Positions 24,833 through 37,083 of a DNA stretch of 64,000 nucleotides are shown here, piece after piece (the stretch's first letter is position 1; each line of letters starts with the position of its first letter). The position numbers and the translations under genes are program-made. Source of the stretch: Cyclina sinensis (Eukaryota > Mollusca > Bivalvia > Venerida > Veneridae); contig JAAONU010000006.1 in the NCBI GenBank assembly GCA_012932295.1, forward strand, positions 27,368,882 to 27,432,881, read 5' to 3'. The notes under the pieces are model-generated. The model made no database searches and had not been told where the DNA came from. It saw only the letters and a program-made list of their open reading frames with translations.

Positions 24833-26909
24833 AAAATAAACGAGATCTATGATTATTGAAATTGTTTTAAAAAATGAAAAAATGTACATCTTCTAAAACA
24901 GTAGCTGTGTTTTCTACGGCAAACTTTTTAAGACTTGCAAGTCAATGAACTTCAGAGAGCTGAGAATAATAGTTGTTTTGTGTAATACGCAGACTTATTT
25001 CTCATAAAGTTTCTTCGTAAAAACACTAGTCATATTTATTGAATCAATTGTATAAAGGTGTTTCATCCAATAAAAAACATAAATTGAGGGACAAAATACA
25101 ATTATTTTTGAAGTTGTTGTTAATGGAAGAACATATGTTATCTATTTATTTGATATGAAAGCAAAATATGGATTAGTATGAACATTTATGTCTGGTTTCA
25201 TATATCAGTGAACAAATGTTTGATCAACGCAGTTTACTAACATTTTAAATTAGTAACATAAACAACAACACAACAACAATCTTTTATTGAAACCAGTCTA
25301 CTATATTGGCAACAATGAACTCATCTGGATAATTCATAAAATATTTTGTATAATAAAACGACATATATTTTGAATAGTTGATCAACATTTTAAAAGGACT
25401 GATTCACAAACGGGCCGACGATGAAAAAGAAAGAGAAAATGTTTATACATCTAGAAATTCTAGGTGTAATTGTGAAGAACATATGTAAACTAAGTTATTT
25501 CCTCATTTTTTGTTAAAGAAAAACACCATAATATAAAGTTCTACACACCTTTATTGGTAAAACATTTACCCCGTTAGTCACGGGGTAGATACTTTCCCGT
25601 GCTACGTAACATACAAAGTCAGAAATATAAAAATTTAAAAAAAAATCCCTGTACGTAAATTAGAGGACATGTTTGAAAATAAGGACAATTTCAATTTATT
25701 TATATCTGATTCAGATCAAAGCTGAAAGCTGTCTAATTTTAAGACGAGATTATATCAGATGTATAGCTTAGAACCAAATCAGTTAGGTACAGACGACGTT
25801 CTTACGCGGAGCTCAATGCCCTCGAGATACCTTTGATTCTGAATCTGACGACGTTCAACGGACGAAGAATAACGGCTGACCACAAAAGCTACCTCTTAGC
25901 ATTCTGATTTCAAGTGACTCTAAAAACCAAGAAGACTTTAATGTTTTACACCTGTCATATTGCTTATCTCAAGCTTCCTTTAATGATTTTTTTTTCTCAC
26001 TGCGCATGTCATCAAATATTTGGAAGGTAAAAAACGCTGGCCAGTGGTAGTTTTTATTGGCTCAAGTCGTTGAGAAATTATATAGTTCACGAATTACAGA
26101 CTAGCTTTATAAAGGGATTGTCAAAAGTTTTCCATCAGGCTTATTTTCTTGTTAAATTAAATTTATTTTTGCGCGTTTGTTTTTGATAAATAAGTGATTT
26201 ACGGAAAACTTAAAAAGGAATGTTTTCTTTAAAGTTAATTAAAACCCTCAGTAGTAATATATATTACTTTATTTTTAAAATGATTTTTTTTATTGTTTTG
26301 GATGATAAAATATAATTAACAGTAACATTTTAAGCGAGAAAAGAACAAGATATACAAAAATAAAAAGTAGAAAAAAATATAATACGCAATAAAGCCATAG
26401 ATTCTTACTGACAATATCTGTTCAAAATGCGAATAAAATCGTTTATCGTTGAATGCAAATGCTAAACAACTGTTTTCCTAAATTTTTGAGTTTTCTAACA
26501 ACCAAACTTGTTTAGAAGAGACTATGTTTTGCTCTGTGGGAAGAAAATGAAATTGGACATTAAAACAGTGTATGATGCAGTGTTGAATTTAAAACAGACA
26601 ACTTCGAAATGATGTTTTGTCTCTTAAAAGAGTGGTTTTATATTTTCAGACAAATTAGTTTTTTCACTTACTAAAGATAAGTCGAAAATGTCTTTCATCA
26701 CTGATAAAAAACAAAAACATTTTAATCCATTAATTTGAAGTTGATTGCAATCAATGGAATCGACTCCGTTATTTACTTTTGAATCTTATTATCATTGTGC
26801 TGTGTCTTAAAATTGTGAAAAAGATAGGAGAACGCAGTTATCTTAAAGAATGAAAGGAATTCAATTAAATGATACATTATTTTTGTCCTGAAGAAATTCA
26901 TCGAGAACG

Positions 26910-26917
26910 TTTTTTAC
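26910..26917 (+). repeat. Left 8-bp target site duplication of the hAT element
   Basis: TTTTTTAC is repeated exactly at 27,636-27,643. Eight bases is the target duplication length typical of the hAT superfamily. Confidence 0.85.
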
Positions 26918-27635
26918 TAGGGATGGCAACGAGTAACCGGTTAACCGAGTACTCGATCGAACGTCCGAATATCGGTTAACAAAATTGATATTCGATTACT
27001 CGGAAAACAATATATAATTTTATTTTTTTGCGATTTAGAAAGATTGGTGTATCCAATTAGTTCAGAAATTCGGAGAAGTACATGTATCTTCATAAACACC
27101 TGTTAAATGCAATCAAAACATTCTTGCAGAGGTGCGAAAATGATATCGTAAATTTAGCCAAGCGATCAACAGTTTGACATGCGCATGGGATTGAACACCT
27201 GTGTTGTTTACATCTTTCGGCCTCTTATGATATTTAATTATCTTTAATTGCGTAACAGTTTGTCGCCGAAAATTGTTTTAAGGTAACGGTTTTGAAAACA
27301 GCAAAGGGCCGGATTGCTATTATGAATGTTAGATTAAAGGTAGTAATTAGACCCGATTAAATGTTTGTTTTTCTTAACTCAATAAAGGAGAGTAACTCCC
27401 TTTTCTTCTTTACGCATAAAAATCCAGAAATATCATCATTTTTATATCATGATAAAGTTTTTGCTTGGAATAAGATATTAAGATTTCCATAGAGTCAAAA
27501 TGCCGCCTGCAGACGGTGTTGATATTGTGTGATAAAACTTTGAAGATCATTGGAAATCATCCGAGTAACCGAGTACTCGATCGGAAAAATGACCGAGTAC
27601 TCGAGTATTGAATTTGGTATTCGTTGCCATCCCTA
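26918..27635. mobile_element. Non-autonomous hAT-type DNA transposon (718 bp)
   Basis: Both ends carry the terminal inverted repeat TAGGGATGGCAACGA and are flanked by an exact 8-bp duplication. Subterminal copies of CGAGTACTCGATCG-like motifs occur in the first and last 100 bases (CCGAGTACTCGATCGAACG on the left; ACCGAGTACTCGATCGGAAA and GACCGAGTACTCGAGTATTG on the right), typical of transposase-binding arrays in hAT elements. The interior has no open frame of useful length, so movement would need a transposase in trans. The paralogous position at about 13,434-13,470 lacks the element. Confidence 0.9.
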
Positions 27636-27643
27636 TTTTTTAC
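27636..27643 (+). repeat. Right 8-bp target site duplication of the hAT element
   Basis: TTTTTTAC, identical to 26,910-26,917. Confidence 0.85.
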
Positions 27644-28289
27644 AATACATAAAAAGAGTCTTAATAATAATAAAATTTCTGTAGTGATAATTACAGTGTG
27701 TTAAAGCCATTCGTTGTGTCTCGACATTTTTGAATAACGCATGCTTAGTAAAAAAATCGCTTTCAAACAATATATCGCAATCTAAACCATGGGTCGTTGA
27801 TTGCATTGCGAAGAATACATTATTTGTTATTTAAATTCTTCAAAGGGAACATATATTTTGTTATTTATCTCAGATCAGAGTATCAATTGTAATAAAGTAC
27901 ATTCAGAAAAAAACTTTCAATCAAAGATTTACCACGTGAAAATAAATTACTGGTACCTTCCATTACCGTTTTGGTTTCAATTTATTTTGTTGCAAAAATA
28001 AAGTTCGAATTTACAAACATAGTGTTGTTTCATTGTGTTTCTATCACTATCAAAGTAACTCTTCTCAGCCACATCAACACTGCTATAAATTAAACCAAAA
28101 AGCTCACCTTCATAAAGTGTCATTCCGTTTAAATATATTAAATAAACTTACGCATTGTAATTTCCTTGTGTTACGATATAGAACATATATTTGAAGTATA
28201 GATTCTATGTAAAAGTTATTAAATAGATTTAAAAAATGAACTGCATGCTTTTACGTGGAAACAGTCATTTACATGTCTTGAACATGAAA

Positions 28290-28440
28290 GTCCTAACAGA
28301 AAGATGCAATTCGTCGTAGAATGCACACGCCAGAGCAGGATTCGAACTCCGATATTAGCGCATCAAAGACCAACACTCTTACCACTGAGCCAAATAATCG
28401 ATTCCCTGATGCAGTTGTCAGAGGTTGTATTTATACAATT
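28290..28440 (-). mobile_element. tRNA-derived SINE, first unit of a doublet
   Basis: On the minus strand an A box (TGGCTCAGTGGTAAGAG, about 28,376-28,392) and a B box (GGAGTTCGAATCCTGC, about 28,336-28,351) are correctly spaced. They are followed by TCTGGCGTGTGCATTCTACG and a sequence matching TCTTTCTGTTAGGACTTTCA (about 28,285-28,304). The same order recurs about 350 bases to the right. Confidence 0.7.
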
Positions 28441-28559
28441 ACAGGAAGGTATGCACTATACTGAAAACATCCCCTCTTGAGAAAGTCATCATTTATGATG
28501 ACGAATGATGTTGTGTATGTTTAGATCAGATGATCAGATAGAAATCTTGAAAGATTCGT

Positions 28560-28760
28560 TTTTATTTAAATTTTACAACTAAGTCCAGGAGACGTCATCC
28601 CGGACGAGCCCCAATCTTACGAACATGAAAGTCCTTAACAGAAAGATGCAGTGCATCTTAGAATGCACAACCCAGAGCGGGTTTCAAACTCCCAAGGCCA
28701 ACACTCTAACCACTGAGCCAAAGATTTGATTCCCTGACGCAGATGTTGTATTTAAACAAT
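28560..28760 (-). mobile_element. tRNA-derived SINE, second unit of a doublet
   Basis: The tRNA-like head on the minus strand (TGGCTCAGTGGTTAGAGTGT, about 28,700-28,719) has an altered B box (GGAGTTTGAAACCCGC). A body follows containing TTGGGGCTCGTCCGGGATGA (about 28,592-28,611) and an A/T-rich end near 28,560. The flanks GATTCCCTGA-GCAG and TTATAGGAAGGT also occur beside the first unit, so the pair probably arose by tandem duplication of a SINE with its flank. Confidence 0.7.
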
Positions 28761-29364
28761 TATAGGAAGGTGTGTACTAAACCGTAACACAGGTTACACT
28801 CATCAAATGAAACCAACAGCTCACTTTCATAAAGAGTTCAACCGTCTAAAATATGTCAAACAACTTTAAACATTGTCATTTACCTGATGTTTTAGTATAG
28901 TATTCTAACAATATATTCTATGGAAAAATAATGAAATAACTAGTGAAATTATATGAACTGCATGACTGTACGTGGAAACTGTCATTTAGACAGTTTTAAT
29001 CAAATTGTTAAGCAATATCATGAAAGGAACTGACAATATTTCTGCAATGTCTAATTTAAGGGAGATGCTTAAGAAGATCAATGACATTATTGAAATGTTA
29101 CATGATATAAGTAAGATTCCTAAATTTAAAAAAATCAATCTAGTAAAGTTACAAAATTATATAACTGAAAAGACTTTGACAAAATATTGATGAAGGAAAA
29201 GAATTAAACACCGAGTCAATAATATAATTACTTTTCTTCAAAAAATGTATTCCTAAAAAGATAATCAACCATAGATACATTACTGTAAAGACAAAACATC
29301 AACAACAAAAACAGGATAATAAAATACATTTGCACCTGCAACAGATGAAACAAGATGAAACTTA

Positions 29365-29424
29365 CAATAAGATTTCCAAATGACCTCGAAGGCGTGAACA
29401 ATAGTATAGAGGAAGAAACAAAAT
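29365..29424 (+). other. Short conserved frame ending in a shared stop, copy 2
   Basis: This is the partner of 14,845-14,901. The frame reads IRFPNDLEGVNNSIEEETK and stops. An in-frame TGA lies about 11 codons upstream, so only a 22-codon frame starting at a Met near 29,356 remains here. The spacing to the D core downstream (about 320 bases) is close to that in copy 1 (about 300). Confidence 0.2.
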
Positions 29425-29727
29425 AGTTGGATTTGATAAAACAAATAGCATTTATCCATTTTAAAAACTTATTTTTTACTCATATTGTTAATTTGTAAAC
29501 CTTAATTGATGTATGAAAGTTGAATGTGAAATGAAAAATTGGACCAGATAAGTGATCTGCGAAATTATAATGAACTAGAGGTAGTTGTCACATAAGCAAG
29601 ACACAAGGAAGTCTGATGATTAACTTTTTCAGCATCTGAACACAGATCCATAAGTCAGACAAGGAATACAGATCACTGCAAGGTCAGATGTTTCTTAGCT
29701 ATTTTTGAACACATAGTGACATGTTCC

Positions 29728-29772
29728 TGGTGTCTTATTATAGATGTTGCCTCTGGCTAAGTTAATTCCAAT
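29728..29772 (+). other. Ultra-conserved core D, copy 2
   Basis: TGTCTTATTATAG precedes ATGTTGCCTCTGGCTAAG at 29,744-29,761. The acceptor-like AG and the 18-base core are unchanged from copy 1. The following bases (TTAATTCCAATC) differ by one substitution. Confidence 0.35.
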
Positions 29773-31074
29773 CATCTCTAGAAGTCATAGTTACTAATAG
29801 GCAGAATGTTTTTCTTTCTCTCTAATATTATGATGTTTGAATCCTTACTAGTACGTTGTTTATTCGATATAATTATCTAAAAATTAGGGGCGGGTTGACA
29901 AAACAAGCAAATAACTTATTACTTGCATGATACTCTGTCTCATGGTATGCTTAATTTCACAGTTAATATTGATTCTATTACAGGGGGTATAAGTTTTCGT
30001 TTCATCGACTGCTCTGAAAGCGAGCAAGTAAAGTGTTTAATGCCATTCTAGTCAATAAGATGTATTTTTTCTAAGCACAATTTCAATACATATGTGTAAA
30101 TGAGATTTTTTTTTCAAGATCATCTTATTATAAAGGTAGAACTTAATAAGAATAGGATAAAATATAAAAATCTCTACCAAATTTCATGCTTCTTGAAGAT
30201 CGAGATTGTTTAGGGCACAAAAACAGTAAAACCTGTCAGATATGAATCACTTAATTAACATATTAATTTATTGCATTTCAGAAAATATCAATTATATGTA
30301 AAGGAGTTTACAGAAATTAAGTCTTCAACTGAAACACTGTCGATGATATTTTGTTACTTGATAGTGTTATTATGATAAGGTTTCTGTAAATTATGACTTA
30401 ATTCCACATCAGATGACACATTTCAACCCTTTACAATACAGTCAATTATAAATACATTTTATATAATGATTTAGGTGAAAATACATCTTCAACAAAATAT
30501 TTGAAACATAATTTTATTTTTTAATGTGTAACACATACACGTTCCATATTAGCCTTTACTACAATTTACGAAAACGTTTAATTGGTCATTTTTACAATTA
30601 ATTAATTAATTTATTGCACATTACACAACCTTTTCCAGTTCTGTCAGACAAAATACGAACTCTTATCATAACAAGTTCATAATACAGACTAAAAACCACC
30701 ACACAAGGATAATAGCTCCAACATGGAAAGATTATATTATTATTATATTCTACTCTCATAACGTAATAATTTTCTATACCAGTAATTGTGCCAAGAGTCA
30801 TTGAACTCTCGCGTCGGAAATGAACATTCTTCAGGCTATCACATACTATATATCACAAAAACACCAGACTATGCAATATCCCCAATTCTTTTGTTTTCTT
30901 AGAAGGTATATAAAGAAATATATTATGAAAATTATATGGTAACGGAAAGAAACACATGAAAACATGTTTTATGAACAATATCGGAAGAGTAAACACTAAG
31001 TTAAACATTGCCAAAACGTATTAGGAGTGAAGAGATATTCAGGATAAATAAGTTAATCCGAAAATAACATAAAA

Positions 31075-32050
31075 GGCATCAAAAACATTTCTGTAACAGT
31101 GATATCTATTTGAGCTCACACAAACTGTCAATAATTATAACAAATTGTTGGAAGGATAATTACTAATACTTAAAATGACCTCGAACAAAAAAAAAATGTT
31201 TCTGCATCCTGTTAATAGTTTTGTCCTTTAGTTTCTTTTTAGAAACGCTAGCATATATTGTTACCCGTTTTATAGGTATCTATGTAAGTATTCTTTATGT
31301 TTGCCATGAATGGTGACATGGTAATTACTGTACATGAAAAAGTTCCGTTTTGTTCATTTAGTTTTGTTATTTATTGTTTCAAATAAATCTAATGATGTAA
31401 TCAATTGTCTTACAGAATAACAAAAGTTCGTTAATACAACGTAAATGCTTTAGATTTCTGTGGTCTTAAGGTAATTTGATACTATAATTTTCATTGGCTT
31501 ATTAAACTTTAATCGAAGTCTGAAATGATCAACTGACTCTAGTGACAGTATCCTACAGTGACATTTTCGGGATAATTATTTAGTACTGGGTATCTTCTGA
31601 AAGACGTGTTTGGATCTGAAGACTGTTTATGCATAGGAAGAGAATTTGATGAAAGTTCAACTAAAAAAACAGTTTAAGGTTAAATTTAAAGAAGACAGCT
31701 AAAATGCCATCTAATTAGTTTTGTGCTCAATACCTTAATGCAAACTATGCTGATTAGATATATTTATTTAGTCAGTTTTAAATAGAAAACAATCTTTTTG
31801 TAAAAACGATGTCTAACTTGCACGAAGTTATCAGTTTAATAGTGTTTGCGTTATAACACTGTAATCAAGCAGTACGAATAGTGTTTGCGTAATAACACTG
31901 TAATCAAGCAGTACGAATAATGTTTGCGTAATAACACTGTAATCAAGCAGTACGACAAGCATTCAGAAATGATGCCAAATTAATTGGAAAGCGTGAACTA
32001 ACCATACATATGTTTGTTACCAGATTTTGTAAGAGAGCAAGAAATGTAGA
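31075..32050. repeat. Segmental duplication block H, copy 1
   Basis: This resembles 38,380-40,200, 41,100-42,340 and 51,270-51,830. Good landmarks are the TGGTCTTAAGGTAATTTGATA piece at about 31,461 and GAAGAGAATTTGATGAAA at about 31,638. It contains a private tripled 39-bp unit at its right end. No gene is supported. Confidence 0.6.
31841..31957 (+). repeat. 39-bp tandem repeat, three copies
   Basis: Three consecutive units run from AGTGTTTGCGTTATAACACT to AGTACGAA. Units start at 31,841, 31,880 and 31,919 and differ at only a few positions. The sister blocks carry a single diverged version (near 40,036-40,070 and 51,758-51,795), so the tripling is local and relatively recent. Confidence 0.9.
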
Positions 32051-32324
32051 AACAATTTCTAAAGCGTTTCAGAGAAAGGTTATCCATTTACTGATATTTT
32101 GTTTCTGCAAAACGTTGGGAATAACTTACGAACCTTGATTAAGCAACTCTGATAGTTTGCCTGTCTTATTAAACGAACGTTTGAAATGATTATCATTCGT
32201 CGGTTGCATAAGAAACAGACAACATTCCATGTGTAATGAAATGTACTTCCATATTTAAGAAAGGCACGTTTTAAGAAGTAGTGAGATTTTTTTAATATAT
32301 GCGATGATGCTGCCAAAATAAAGT

Positions 32325-32545
32325 ATGTAAGCTGTTGAAACTGTGAACCCAATATTACTCCCTTTTCGCCAAATTTATGTGAGTATACAAACTGCAAATG
32401 AAATCGTAATGAGCAAGTCGGTACGAATTCATCCCCTATATTCATTTTTGATGATAATTCTGAAAATAAATACTGGGACTGTCTCAATATTAGATTATCA
32501 AGCCGTTTCGAAATCATGCAGCTGAACTATTTTGACTTATTCACG
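32325..32545. repeat. A-segment family, copy 5
   Basis: Pieces include CTGTGAACCCAATATTACTCCC (about 32,340), GGTACGAATTCATCCCC (about 32,420) and TACTGGGACTGTC (about 32,470). A forward frame of 60 codons (32,343-32,525) aligns with copy 4 over RIHPL, GTV and AVSK-like pieces. The longer reverse frame at 32,080-32,517 (145 codons) is not kept in the other copies. Confidence 0.6.
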
Positions 32546-33969
32546 CCTAAGAAATGATAAAGAAAGTAATAATATCCGTGTTCTTAAGCAATAACTCTAT
32601 TTTCTACGGTCAGAGTAAGACATAGAAATTAACGAATACAAAAAAAACAATAAATGATGTTTTCCTCGAACGTTTGTGCATGTGTTTTGCGAAATATTTC
32701 TTTTATAAATAATGTGTTGTCTGGTTTTTTATAAATGTACTGAAAAATCTACATTTTTAACACTTTAAATGGCCTGTATATCTATCCATTGAATATTGAA
32801 TTCATTATCAATGAGTAGGATAGTTACCTTCGACTTCATCGGTAGAACTAAAATAGGGGCAGTTAGAAATTGTGTTGATTGCTCCTGAGTTAAAGATTAT
32901 AATGTACACTTAAAAAACTAGCAATTCACACAATCACTTTGAGTCCCATAAAAAGAAGAATATATTATAATATTGTACGAATTTCAAGGTATTATACTGA
33001 TGACATCACATTCACTATCGTTCCGATTATTTTCCATTTAATGTATAAAGATCGGTGTTCAAGGAAGAATTCAAAAGCAAAATAGAAATTAGAAAAGAAT
33101 TTTCAAAATGCAAATGAAATAATGAATCCCTGAATGTAAGTTAGAAAAGATGGCATCTTTATACAGAAGACGTTTTGAATTCAGTAACACCAATCTTGTT
33201 TAAAAGACACTGAATTTGTTTTGCTTTATATGAAAAAAAAGAAAGAAAAAGAAACAAAAAAATTAAACATAAAACAGCAAATAATGCAGTTTTAAATTGC
33301 AGGAAATGGTATTTCGTCTGAAATAATTTATAGTTATTTATTTTAAGATAAATCAGTTTTTCATTTTGATAAGCCGAAATGTGCTAAAATGTCTTGTTTC
33401 ACGGATGTAAAAGAAACTTGTTAATTAACGTTTTTATTTGAAGTTGTATGTAAGTAGAATCGAGTATTTAATTATTTAAACGACTGAATGGAAACAGTTC
33501 TCGATTTTTGAATATTTATAATCATTTTGCTATACTTTTTAAAATTGTGATAAGGCAAGATAACGCAAAAAAATCTTACAAAATTAAAGGGTTTCAAACA
33601 GACTGCACAAAATAACTAAGGGATCACATTCGTATTTTCACGTTTTATTTAAGCTTGCAACAGAAATACACAAAATGTAAACATGCTTTAATAACATCCA
33701 ATCTAAGCTAGACACACAATATTTTGATTAGAATTTCTTCAGCATGACTCGTTTAAACCAACAAATTTAACAATATCCGGAGTCATGACAAGATTTCTCT
33801 TAATTTCAAATGTCTCCAAAACGCAGGAAATTAACGAAATTTAATGACATTTTAAATCAAAAGTGTGTATGCATCTTCCTCCCCCACCCCTCTTACTGAC
33901 ATCTATTGTTTATTCTCGAAATAATGTTACTGATCATTATATATTACTTTGTGCCTATCCCAGTATGAT

Positions 33970-34745
33970 AGTCTGAAAGGTTCTGGAGCGTTCTGTGATG
34001 GCGCTGTGCGCTGGTGAACGCGCCGACCAATCTATTACTTTAATATCTTCACGATTCATGTAACCCGCTTTTACACTTGCTTTATAAGGAGCATCAAAAT
34101 CAAATTATCAACTAATTCAAGTATTTGATCTCTACAACGCCCTGCTGTTAAAGTCCCTCTGTCCAGCACATAAGAGTTCGTGCAACTATGTAAACAAATT
34201 CCGCCTCAAACCGTAACGGACCCTTCGGGCCTTTACACAACCTATCGTATTACACCATGTTACGCTAAGCGTACCTCACTCGGATCTTCCTCCAAACACT
34301 TAAACACGTGTCACAATTACACAAGTGGAATCTGTTTCCATTTGCAGACAATACGTGTTGCTTGTCTAATAGTCTCCAGTATAAGTTATCGGGTGCAAAA
34401 TCTAGCATTGCTCCACGGTGCTCCAAGGTAGAGACGTTTAGCAGTCAGGCCTGCCTCATGAAGCCGGTTTTGTATTGTCTGTGAAGAGAAACAGCGACTG
34501 GAAACAATTAGAAATTTAAAGACGTGTTGCTGTCATATATTTGCGTCGAAGGCCCAACAATTGACTATTGTGATCATCAGTGACACTTACACATTTATCT
34601 CGACTTTGATCTCTTTTCCGACTCTTGTATTGTTATGTCTGCAAATACCCACTCCACAGCCTTAGACAACGCTTTGGGACACATCAAGTGCCAACGTACC
34701 TTTCCTCTGTGGCTACCCATACGGGGCATATTTACTCCTCTAGCG
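33970..34745 (-). pseudogene. Decayed Tc1/mariner-type transposase
   Basis: Translating the minus strand in pieces recovers the order of a Tc1-type transposase through many stops and frameshifts. A helix-turn-helix-region remnant lies near 34,600-34,740. A block around 34,395-34,480 reads QTIQNRLHEAGLTAKRLYLG (before DDE domain). A YVLDRGTLTAGRCRDQ piece lies near 34,120-34,170. A DWSARSP piece near 34,010-34,045 corresponds to the W-P-A-R-S-P-D box ahead of the last acidic residue, and that terminal D/E region itself is damaged. The stretch is GC-richer than its surroundings, so several short forward frames (34,180-34,856) appear here as shadows. No terminal inverted repeats were recognised. 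It is much older than the element at 49.8 kb. Confidence 0.8.
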
Positions 34746-37083
34746 ACATCTGTTTCTTACTGCAGCGAATATCAAAAGCATCTTAATAATGCTTTCATTT
34801 ACAATCCACGCATGAAAGATAGGTATGTGTTTTTACAAAGAGTATTTCGATTTTGATGGGGCACAAAATTCTATGCAGACACAGAGTACACGTCAAAGAA
34901 ACATGTAGAACTACTAATATTAAATATTCAAAATTGATATGGCTTCCGTACCACACTTTGAAAAGGCGATCCTTTAAATTTTGTGACTGTGCATGTCGTA
35001 TTCGATTTTATAATACATTATTTTGGTCTCTGTGTAATTCGACAAAACGCGTTCTACTGACTTCGAAACTGAACACATCAAGTGACTCCTATAACAACGA
35101 TCTATTATTTCTAAGTTCTCAGGTTGCTGTGGTGATTATTACAATGCATTTAACCAACTCGGTTTATGCATACTTGTTTAACGCGGAAAGATAACTCAAT
35201 TCATAACTTTAAGAAAGCGAAAAATATTCTATTATTCAGCCAATGTTTGACAAACTATAAAGCATACTAAGTGGAAATGTTAGGACTATCAATAGCTTGA
35301 AAAAAATAATCTCCATTCCAATTTTCTTTCATGATATTAATATAAGAAGTCTTTGAATAATATGTTGTATAGACTGTCTACCGACTTACTGTCACCTTGT
35401 GTCAAAATTTCAACGTCTTTATTGTTGTGTTAAATCAGTTAATTTTTCCGTGGACTATTCAAACACTATATTTTTTTCTGTATATTTTTATACAACAACT
35501 GTTTACGACACTTTGGTGTTTTGACAGCATGATCATGAGTCGTTGAATAATACTTAGCCTTTGCATTGCGAAGAAAACGAATGTTTTGTTGTTTAGTATT
35601 GAGAAGGAAGCAAATTATCTTCTTAAATTAGAGCATCTGCGGGAAATAATGTACAATCAGGAAAAAAAGACCTACAAACTTCAAATCAAAGGTAAGCACG
35701 TGTAAAACAATTTGATTGGTACCTTCTAGTACCGTTTAGGTTTCAGTTAATACTTTTGTAAAGATTAGTATTTCCCAACAAAGTGTAATTTCATTATGTT
35801 CTACTGTTTCAATTACTATCCGATTAAGTTCTTTTAACCACATCAACACTAATTCAAATTAAAGCAAAAGTTCACTCTCATAAAGAACTCTGTCGTCTTA
35901 AATTACGAATTAACCAAAAGTATTGTAACTTGCCTCGAGATATAAAATATTATCAAAACTATATTTTCTATGGGAATAATGAAAACAAAATTTATAAAAC
36001 ATTAACAGCATCATTGCACGTATAAACATATTTTTGATATAATGGTAAAAAATTTCAGGAGAAGAGCTGGAAATAATTTTCACAATATTGCTTATAAGTG
36101 TGATGTACATGCTAGGAAAAAATGACGTGAAAATGTATGAATTATCATTTTGATTAAAGATACCTATTTTCATTATCTTGCAAACATAGTGAACGAATTT
36201 AAATGGAAATTACTTGTTTTTGAATTGAAAAAATATATTTGATTGAGTACATTACTTTTCAAGAATTTAAGTCCTTAAAACAGTCTTTAGCAGTTCTTCA
36301 AGTAAAAAGCATTCCAAAACAGACCACCGCCAACAATAACAACAGGAGTCCTAAATTTCAATCAAATGTAATTTATCATTTTATCACTTCACTTCATAAA
36401 ACCGCAACATGCCTTTAGCCTTAAAGATAAGAATTTATTTTATGCCTACCAATGAAATATAGGGAAATATCAGTGAGATAAAAGTGATAATACACTGTTT
36501 TGAATCAGTTAATTACCATTTTGATAATACACTGTTTGTGCCGGAACTACTGCTTGATGAAACTTCAGGAATTTCCCCACCACAAGAGAATCCGCTGTAT
36601 TTCAGACTGTGACAGCGAGTGAAATTTATTTACCTTGTTAAATCCAGTTATAATATTGAATTCCTGAGCCTAACTAGTTGTGAACAATGATGAAATTCGC
36701 CATAAATTATTTAGAATGTCTGATTTGTTTACATAACTCACATGGACAATATCCAATATGGCCGACTTTCAATTCAATTGATTGAATATTACTCGGTATT
36801 AATCCGCTTTTATAATTAAAGTATGTATGGCAAAAATTCAATAAATATTGATAAACTGTGTAGACAAAAATAAATGTTATTTGATGAAAGTGTATTCAGT
36901 TTATTTCAGCAGAAGTAAAGTTATCATATGTATTGGAGATTGTCTGCACTTTTTTTTTGGTGCGGAGTAACCAAAGTACGCATTAACTGATTTGGGGCTA
37001 ACCATGGGGAATTTATTGAAGGCCCTGATTAAAAATATCATAAAAAACCCATTTTTGACGTGTTGGCATAAAATAAAAAGAAA

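Larger units (their letters stand above)
24840..31070. repeat. Segmental duplication block Y, copy 2
   Basis: This is collinear with 11,250-16,000 and 32,550-38,380. It carries a hAT miniature element and a doubled SINE that the other copies lack. Around 28,955-29,190 a 61-codon frame is Lys/Ile-rich and is not kept in the sister copies. Sequence at 30,240-31,070 holds no recognisable gene. Confidence 0.6.

Noticed and set aside
32080..32517. 145-codon reverse-strand frame, the longest outside the copia element
   Set aside because: It overlaps the A-segment repeat, is not open in the sister copies and shows no recognisable motif.
34853..35194. 113-codon forward frame next to the Tc1 relic
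   Set aside because: No motif, and the sister blocks do not keep the frame.
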